Below, in pieces: positions 57,245 through 64,000 of a stretch of 64,000 nt of DNA; the first letter of the stretch is position 1, and every line of letters starts with the position of its first letter. Under the pieces are notes generated by a model, which was not told the DNA's origin, did no database searches, and saw only the letters and a list, made by a program, of their open reading frames with translations. Source of the DNA: an uncultured Oscillospiraceae bacterium (GTDB taxonomy: Bacteria > Bacillota > Clostridia > Oscillospirales > Oscillospiraceae); NCBI GenBank assembly GCA_934589145.1, contig CAKTNW010000008.1:5952-69951 (forward strand). The letters are read 5' to 3'. Both the position numbers and the translations under genes were made by a program.

Positions 57245-57640
57245 TCGTTGTAGGGGGCGGCGTCCCCGACGCCCCGTCGTTTACCGCAAATGCCGTCGTA
57301 TACCGTGCGGGCCGTCGAGGACGCCGGCCCCTACGGACGATGATAAGAGCCCGTTGCGTGATATGGCGGGCCGATGTGGGCATCGGCCCCTACGGATTTC
57401 TACCGATGGTGCGCCGCATTTACGGCGGCGGGGTGAGGTCACCCCGCCCTACGACCCAACCGACGACACCCTTCCGTAGGGCGGCATGATCCTGGTGCGG
57501 TGCCCAAAATTTCTGCGCTGCCTTACGGCGGGCGCTTGAAATTTTGACCGCTGCCACTCGTTCGCCGTGCTTCATCTGCCACTGGCAGCGCACGGCTTTC
57601 TCCCCACATGCCGCCGCGCAATCATGCAAACCCCACCCGA
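57245..57640. repeat. Dense GTAGGG hairpins before the clpE-like gene
   Basis: The 497-base gap 57210-57706 has no gene. Palindromes include GTAGGGGGCGGCGTC / GACGCCCC, GGGCCGATG / CATCGGCCCCTAC, GGCGGGGTG-type / CACCCCGCCCTAC, and GTAGGGCGGCATG / CATGCCGCC, which is split by the 110-bp repeat. Confidence 0.8.
57494..57605 (+). repeat. 110-bp nested repeat (family C), copy 3
   Basis: It runs from GGTGCGGTGCCCAAAATTTC to CACGGCTTTCTCCCC. The outer hairpin arms GGCGGCATG (57480-57488) and CATGCCGCC (57607-57615) flank it. The undisturbed form of that hairpin, with loop ACCA, is at 52258-52279. Confidence 0.85.
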
Positions 57641-57706
57641 AAAACCGCAATTCTATTGGCTATGGGCACAAAATGCTTACGCCAGTTTCTGATTTGGAGG
57701 AACCAT

Positions 57707-60043
<2,337 letters not shown>

Positions 60044-60069
60044 GGCCGGCAAGAGAGAGGGAGGGAACC

Positions 60070-60282
60070 ATGAAGCTGTTCCGGAAGAATATCGAGCCCC
60101 GCTGCGCCTACTGCGCCAGGGGCAGCCGCATTGACGCGGAGCATGTGGCCTGCGTCAAGCGGGGTGTGGTGGAGGATACGGAGAGCTGTCCCGCCTTCCG
60201 CTACGATCCCCTGCGCCGCGTGCCGCCCCGGCCCGCGGAGTTGAATACGTCCAAGCTGTCGCCGGAGGACTTTCAGGTCTGA
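60070..60282 (+). CDS. Small cysteine protein after the Clp gene
   Basis: The 70-residue protein has CAYC near the start and two further cysteines (HVACVKRGVV, ESCPAFRYDP), so a metal-binding knuckle is possible. GAGGGAGGG precedes the ATG. I have seen this type next to various Clostridia genes without a known role. It may be co-transcribed with clpE (26 bases apart). Confidence 0.65.
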   Translation: MKLFRKNIEPRCAYCARGSRIDAEHVACVKRGVVEDTESCPAFRYDPLRRVPPRPAELNTSKLSPEDFQV

Positions 60283-60311
60283 CGGCCTGTGTGAGAGAAG
60301 GAGGGGTCACC

Positions 60312-61130
60312 ATGTCCATTGCCGCCGTTCACGCCGTGTATTTCAGCGGCACCGGCACCACGGAAAAGACCGTCCGCCGCATTGCCCGCCGTCTGGCGGA
60401 CAGGCTGGGCGCACGGTACGGGGAGTACAGCTATACCCTGCCGGAGGCGCGGAAGAGGGAACTGATCATCCCGGCGGGCGATCTGGCGGTGGTGGGCTGC
60501 CCTACCTACGCGGGGCGGGTGCCCAATCTGTTGATGCCGTATCTGCGGGATATGGTGCGCGGTGAGGGGGCTTTGGCCGTCCCGGTGGTGCTGTTCGGCA
60601 ACCGGAATTATGACGACGCCCTGATGGAGCTCAGCAAGCTGCTGGCAGCCGATGGCTTTGCCTGCGTGGCGGGCGCGGCCTTTGCGGGGGAGCACAGCTT
60701 TTCCCGCACGCTGGGCGCTGGCCGTCCCAACGACGCCGACATGGCGGAGATGGACACCTTCGCCGACCGTATCGCCGCCAAACTGGCAGCGGGGGACGCC
60801 GCGCCCATCACCGTAGGCGGCTGCGACCCCATCCGGCCCTACTATACGCCCCGTGACCGCCACGGGAACCCCATCAATATTCTGAAGGTGAAGCCCAAGA
60901 CGGACATGACCAGGTGCGGGAATTGCGGCTGGTGCGCCGCCCACTGTCCCATGGGCAGCATCGACCCCAACGACCCGTCCCAGGTGCCCGGCATCTGCAT
61001 CAAGTGCTGCGCCTGCGTCAAGGGCTGTCCCACCGGAGCCAAATACTATGATGATCCCGGCTATCTCTATCACAAGAGCGAGCTGGAGGAGGTCTACGCC
61101 CGTCCGGCGGAGAATGATCTGTTCGTGTGA
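60312..61130 (+). CDS. EFR1-type flavodoxin-ferredoxin protein
   Basis: The 272-residue protein combines a flavodoxin-like N-terminal domain (VYFSGTGTTEKTV, the FMN phosphate loop; VGCPTYAGRVP) with a C-terminal 2[4Fe-4S] ferredoxin (CGNCGWCAAHCP and CIKCCACVKGCP). Such EFR1 proteins transfer electrons in anaerobic clostridial metabolism. AAGGAGG lies six bases before ATG 60312. The partner enzyme is not evident. Confidence 0.88.
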   Translation: MSIAAVHAVYFSGTGTTEKTVRRIARRLADRLGARYGEYSYTLPEARKRELIIPAGDLAVVGCPTYAGRVPNLLMPYLRDMVRGEGALAVPVVLFGNRNYDDALMELSKLLAADGFACVAGAAFAGEHSFSRTLGAGRPNDADMAEMDTFADRIAAKLAAGDAAPITVGGCDPIRPYYTPRDRHGNPINILKVKPKTDMTRCGNCGWCAAHCPMGSIDPNDPSQVPGICIKCCACVKGCPTGAKYYDDPGYLYHKSELEEVYARPAENDLFV

Positions 61131-61171
61131 CGACATTATCCTCTACCCTCTGACCGGAAAGAACTGACAAC

Positions 61172-61720
61172 ATGGAAAAATTCGTATTTCTCCCGTCCTT
61201 TCTGACCCGCCGCACGGAGCGGCTGCTGGAGAAAATGAGCCGTCGGGGCTATCGCCTGTATGACGTGCGGGAGGCAATGCCCTTTGGCTATTATCTGACC
61301 TTCCATACCTGCAGTATCGTCCCGCGCCGTTACTATGTGTTCTGCGTGGACGACATCGGGAGGGCAGACCGCTTTTCCTTTGGCGAACTGGAACGGCAGA
61401 AGCTGGGCGACCGCTGTGAGCCGCCGGTTTACAGCGACAGCAGAGTGCTGTTTGCCGCCATATGGCCGGATGTGCCGGATCAGGAAATCGACGCCCTGAT
61501 CTGTGACCGTTTGAAGAGTACGATCCGCTATCACGCGGAGATTATGCTGGTTTGGCTGGTGTTGCCGGTGGTGCCTGTCTTGCTGTCGGCATTGTGCGGC
61601 GATAAGATATCACATTTCGACGCAGGCTGCATGCTTGCCGGACTGCTGGCCGCCTTGGAAGGCGCGGTGGCGCTGTACTGCCAGTGGGAGCGCCGCCGGT
61701 TGCGGCATAATAAAACATAA
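61172..61720 (+). CDS. Uncharacterised protein with membrane C-terminus
   Basis: The 182-residue protein has a soluble N-terminal part starting MEKFVFLPSFLTRRTERLLE, followed by RRGYRLYDVREAMPFGYYLTF. Two membrane helices lie near 128-170. The beginning resembles DUF2812-type proteins, which start with a short charged sequence and a W/Y-rich fold, but the match is uncertain. It stands between the EFR1 and yjjG genes. Confidence 0.55.
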   Translation: MEKFVFLPSFLTRRTERLLEKMSRRGYRLYDVREAMPFGYYLTFHTCSIVPRRYYVFCVDDIGRADRFSFGELERQKLGDRCEPPVYSDSRVLFAAIWPDVPDQEIDALICDRLKSTIRYHAEIMLVWLVLPVVPVLLSALCGDKISHFDAGCMLAGLLAALEGAVALYCQWERRRLRHNKT

Positions 61721-61732
61721 GGACATACATAT

Positions 61733-62413
61733 ATGAAATACCCCTATTTACTATTCGACGCGGATAATACCCTGTTCAACTTTGACAAAGCCAACCGCAA
61801 AGCGTTCCACGAGATCTGCCGTCAGTTCGACATCCCCGACAGCGACGAGACGTTTGCGCTCTATGAGCGCTGCAACAACGAGATGTGGGCTGCCTTTGAC
61901 CGGGGCGAATATACCAAGGAGTTCATTGTGGTGCAGCGCTTCCGCAACTTCCTGTCGGCCATGGGCCTTGACCGGGACGCGGAGGGCTGCAACGCCCTGC
62001 ACCTCGCCACCCTGGGCCAGTGCGCCTTTATGCTGCCCTACGCCGAGGAGGTGTGCCACACCCTGGCCCGCAGCCACAAGCTGTATCTGGTCACCAACGC
62101 GGTGGCCTCCGTCCAGCGTGGCCGCCTGGCGAAAAGCCCTATCGTCCCCGACATCACTGCCGCCTTCATCAGCGAGGAGGCGGGCGCCGCCAAGCCCTCC
62201 GCAGCGTATTTTGACTATGTGTTCGCCCACATCGACGGCATCACGAAGGACAACTGCCTGGTGATCGGCGACAGCATCTCCAGCGACATCCGGGGTGCCA
62301 ACAACTACGGCCTGCCCTGCTGCTGGTACAACCCCAAGCACACCCCGCGGCCTGCCGACGTGCGCATCGACTACGAGATCGACGACCTGCGGGCGCTGTA
62401 CGATATTGTATGA
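61733..62413 (+). CDS. YjjG-family HAD nucleotidase
   Basis: The 226-residue HAD hydrolase has the nucleophile pair D9 and D11 in LLFDADNTLFNF, a T/S motif in LVTNAV, K in AAKPSAAYFDYVF, and the DS motif in VIGDSISSDIRGA. YjjG enzymes dephosphorylate nucleoside monophosphates, including noncanonical pyrimidines, for nucleotide-pool cleaning. It starts 12 bases after the preceding gene. Confidence 0.88.
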   Translation: MKYPYLLFDADNTLFNFDKANRKAFHEICRQFDIPDSDETFALYERCNNEMWAAFDRGEYTKEFIVVQRFRNFLSAMGLDRDAEGCNALHLATLGQCAFMLPYAEEVCHTLARSHKLYLVTNAVASVQRGRLAKSPIVPDITAAFISEEAGAAKPSAAYFDYVFAHIDGITKDNCLVIGDSISSDIRGANNYGLPCCWYNPKHTPRPADVRIDYEIDDLRALYDIV

Positions 62414-62477
62414 CCATGAAGAGAGCCATCCTTCCGGGATGGCTCTTTTGAAAAAGTAATATAAGGAGGAAGCGACC

Positions 62478-63530
62478 ATGGCCTATACCCTTCGCCCCGC
62501 GGCGGCCAGTGACATCGACGCCGTATTTGCCCTGTTTGAAAAGCGGGTGGACTGGATGAACGAACAGCACATCCATCAGTGGAACGACACGGACTATCTG
62601 AACGCATATCCCAGATCCTACTATGTGCAGCAGTGTGAGCTGGGCAATCTCTATGTGCTGGCGGACAACGCTGGCGGTGTTGTGACGGGCGCTGTCGTTC
62701 TGCTGCAGAGCGACGACCGGTGGCTGGATCGGGCCGGTTTCCCCGCTTACTATGTCCACAATCTGGCCACCGACCCGGCGGTGAAGGGGGCGGGCCGTGA
62801 GCTGCTGGCCCAGGCGGAGCGCCTTGCGGCGGAGCACGGCAAGCGCTTCATGCGGCTGGACTGCGCCGTGGACAACGCCTTTCTGAACGGCTACTATGAG
62901 AATATGGGCTATCTGCCCGCCGGTATCTGCGAGGACGGCCCCTACAAGGGCAACCGCCGGGAAAAGGTGCTGCCGGCGGCGGAGAGCGCCGAAAAGACCA
63001 ACTGCGGCAACCCGGTGCTCAACACGATCTTTGACCGCTCCAGCTATCGGGGCGCGTTCCGGGACATTCCCGTGCCGCGCCATGATCTGGAGCTGATCCT
63101 GAGGGCGGGCATCGCCGCGCCCTCCGGCTGCAACCGCCAGACCACGGCCTTTGCGGCGGTGGACGATCCGGAGAAGGTGCGGGCGGTGAAGGCCATCTTT
63201 GACCGGCCCTCCTGCCAGAGCGCCCCGGCCTTCATCATGGTGTTTGCCCAGGAGGCAGTGGCCGCCGACGGACACTTCTATTACATGGAGGATTTTGCCG
63301 CCGCCATGGAGAACATGCTGCTGGCCATCAAGGCGCTGGGATACGAGAGCTGCTGGTATCAGGGCAATGTCCGGGACTGCGCGAAGGAGCTGGCGGCGGT
63401 GGTGAACATGCCGGAGCGCTATCAACTGAAGGGCCTGCTGCCGGTGGGCGTACCGGCGGACGAGCCGGTGAAGCTGAAGCGGAAAAAGCCCTTCGAGGCC
63501 CGCGCGTGGTTCAACGAATATTCGGAGTGA
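62478..63530 (+). CDS. GNAT acetyltransferase-nitroreductase fusion protein
   Basis: In this 350-residue protein, residues 1-167 form a GNAT domain (VHNLATDPAVKGAGRELLAQAE, FMRLDCAVDN, YYENMGY). Residues ~180-350 form an FMN nitroreductase-type domain (FDRSSYRGAF, AGIAAPSGCNRQTTAFAAV, MEDFAAAMENMLLAIKALGYESCWYQG, LLPVGVPADE). There is one uninterrupted frame with no internal ribosome site. Each half is complete, so the two activities may serve one pathway. AAGGAGG precedes the start. Confidence 0.85.
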   Translation: MAYTLRPAAASDIDAVFALFEKRVDWMNEQHIHQWNDTDYLNAYPRSYYVQQCELGNLYVLADNAGGVVTGAVVLLQSDDRWLDRAGFPAYYVHNLATDPAVKGAGRELLAQAERLAAEHGKRFMRLDCAVDNAFLNGYYENMGYLPAGICEDGPYKGNRREKVLPAAESAEKTNCGNPVLNTIFDRSSYRGAFRDIPVPRHDLELILRAGIAAPSGCNRQTTAFAAVDDPEKVRAVKAIFDRPSCQSAPAFIMVFAQEAVAADGHFYYMEDFAAAMENMLLAIKALGYESCWYQGNVRDCAKELAAVVNMPERYQLKGLLPVGVPADEPVKLKRKKPFEARAWFNEYSE

Positions 63531-63570
63531 TAAAAAAGGATGTAAGCGAGAGCTTGCATCCTTTTTTCGT
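63531..63570 (+). terminator. Terminator after the fusion gene
   Basis: AAAAAAGGATG and CATCCTTTTTT with an inner GTAAGC/GCTTGC stem, followed by T. Confidence 0.85.
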
Positions 63571-63581
63571 TCGGCGATTGG

Positions 63582-63880
63582 TGTGTAGGGGAGGGGCTCT
63601 GCCCCTCCCACTCGGTACACGATGGCATTGCCGGTAAACGGCGGGCGGGGCAGAGCCCCGCCCCTACGCACGGTAACACGCAATTGTTGCGTTATTTGCA
63701 TGGAGCGTTGGGGACGCCGCCCCCTACGCTCCGTTTGCCGATAGACTACTGTAGGGCGGGCCCCGTGTGGCCCGCCGCACGATGCTCGCCGCAGCGACGG
63801 TGGCGGGGCACATTGGCCCCGCCCTACAAAAGCACTACTGGCGGTCGACGCGTAGGGCGGGGTGACCTCACCCCGCCGCA
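63582..63880. repeat. GTAGGG hairpin repeats at the right end
   Basis: The 369-base gap 63531-63899 holds five or more palindromes, such as GTAGGGGAGGGGC/GCCCCTCCC, GGGCGGGGC/GCCCCGCCCCTAC, and GTAGGGCGGGGTGA/TCACCCCGCC. No gene is seen. Confidence 0.75.
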
Positions 63881-63899
63881 CGGTAGAAGCAAAAGTCTG

Positions 63900-64000
63900 T
63901 CACTGCTCATCGCCGAAGTCGGTTCTGTACGCCGCGGCCAGCTTCTCCGGCCAGTCGCCGATGGGCTTCAGCACGCCGGTGAAGAACCGCAGCGTGGCGG
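63900..64000 (-). CDS. C-terminal end of an unidentified protein
   Basis: The reverse-strand frame reads ATLRFFTGVLKPIGDWPEKL and then AAAYRTDFGDEQ before TGA. About 32 residues are visible; the rest lies beyond the window. No family could be assigned. Confidence 0.45.
   Translation of the reverse strand, partial: ATLRFFTGVLKPIGDWPEKLAAAYRTDFGDEQ

Overview
The window looks like a chromosome piece from a spore-forming, GC-rich Gram-positive Clostridia of the Oscillospirales (Oscillospiraceae-like). This is inferred from SpoIVB, a GerA/SpoVAF-type protein, a GerMN lipoprotein, RNase Y next to YmdB, an EcfA1-EcfA2-EcfT-TruA cluster, DegV, CvpA and a ClpE-like ATPase. Spacer regions are filled with GC-rich palindromic repeats. 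No rRNA, CRISPR array or complete insertion sequence was seen.

Layout. 1-10.9 kb: housekeeping genes (start of a D,D-carboxypeptidase, a two-component system with a coupled GerMN lipoprotein, tsaD-rimI, polA, an ankyrin protein, two transporters). 10.9-11.3 kb: an unusual non-coding stretch with a dif-like site and five DnaA-box-like sequences. 11.31-14.46 kb: an integrated ssDNA (inovirus-like) element, flanked by 15-bp direct repeats. It has an HUH replication initiator, a small ssDNA-binding-type protein, a row of tiny membrane proteins, several strong hairpins and a broken left part, but no Zot-type ATPase. It sits just upstream of tRNA-Thr(CGU). A VbhA-like antitoxin and a 22-codon stub of a Fic toxin follow. 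15-26 kb: rRNA methyltransferase, cell-wall amidase, rny, amidase lipoprotein, ymdB, YbaK, an SbcD-like nuclease, asparaginase and a GerA-type protein. 26-38 kb: degV, an XRE regulator, a MATE pump, spoIVB, an alpha-oxoamine-synthase plus SDR pair (possible long-chain-base lipid synthesis), proC, a DUF554 protein, tcdA and a parvulin foldase. 38-39 kb: a sortase anchored as a lipoprotein.

39.2-50.2 kb: a one-direction phage morphogenesis block (portal, Prp-like protease, scaffold, N4-gp56-type capsid, connector, tail and fibre proteins). It has no terminase, integrase, replication or lysis genes. The portal gene has an in-frame amber codon, and host-type repeats have entered the block, so it is an old resident. 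50.4-63.5 kb: a run of forward genes (methyltransferase, ECF transporter core, truA, a DUF5711-like protein, cvpA, clpE-like, EFR1-type ferredoxin, yjjG, a GNAT-nitroreductase fusion). The window ends inside an unidentified reverse-strand gene.

The most unusual non-coding signal is a hierarchy of dispersed structured repeats. (1) Hairpins flanked by GTAGGG have stems that change in a compensatory way. (2) Two ~600-bp composites have inverted arms that share hairpins with covarying stems. (3) A ~110-bp element is present three times, and at two sites clearly sits inside the loop of another hairpin repeat. (4) A second structured family lies at 30.1, 33.9 and 44.5 kb.

Functions come from motif recognition by eye, with no database search. 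Coordinates of short sites were counted by hand and may be off by one or two bases.
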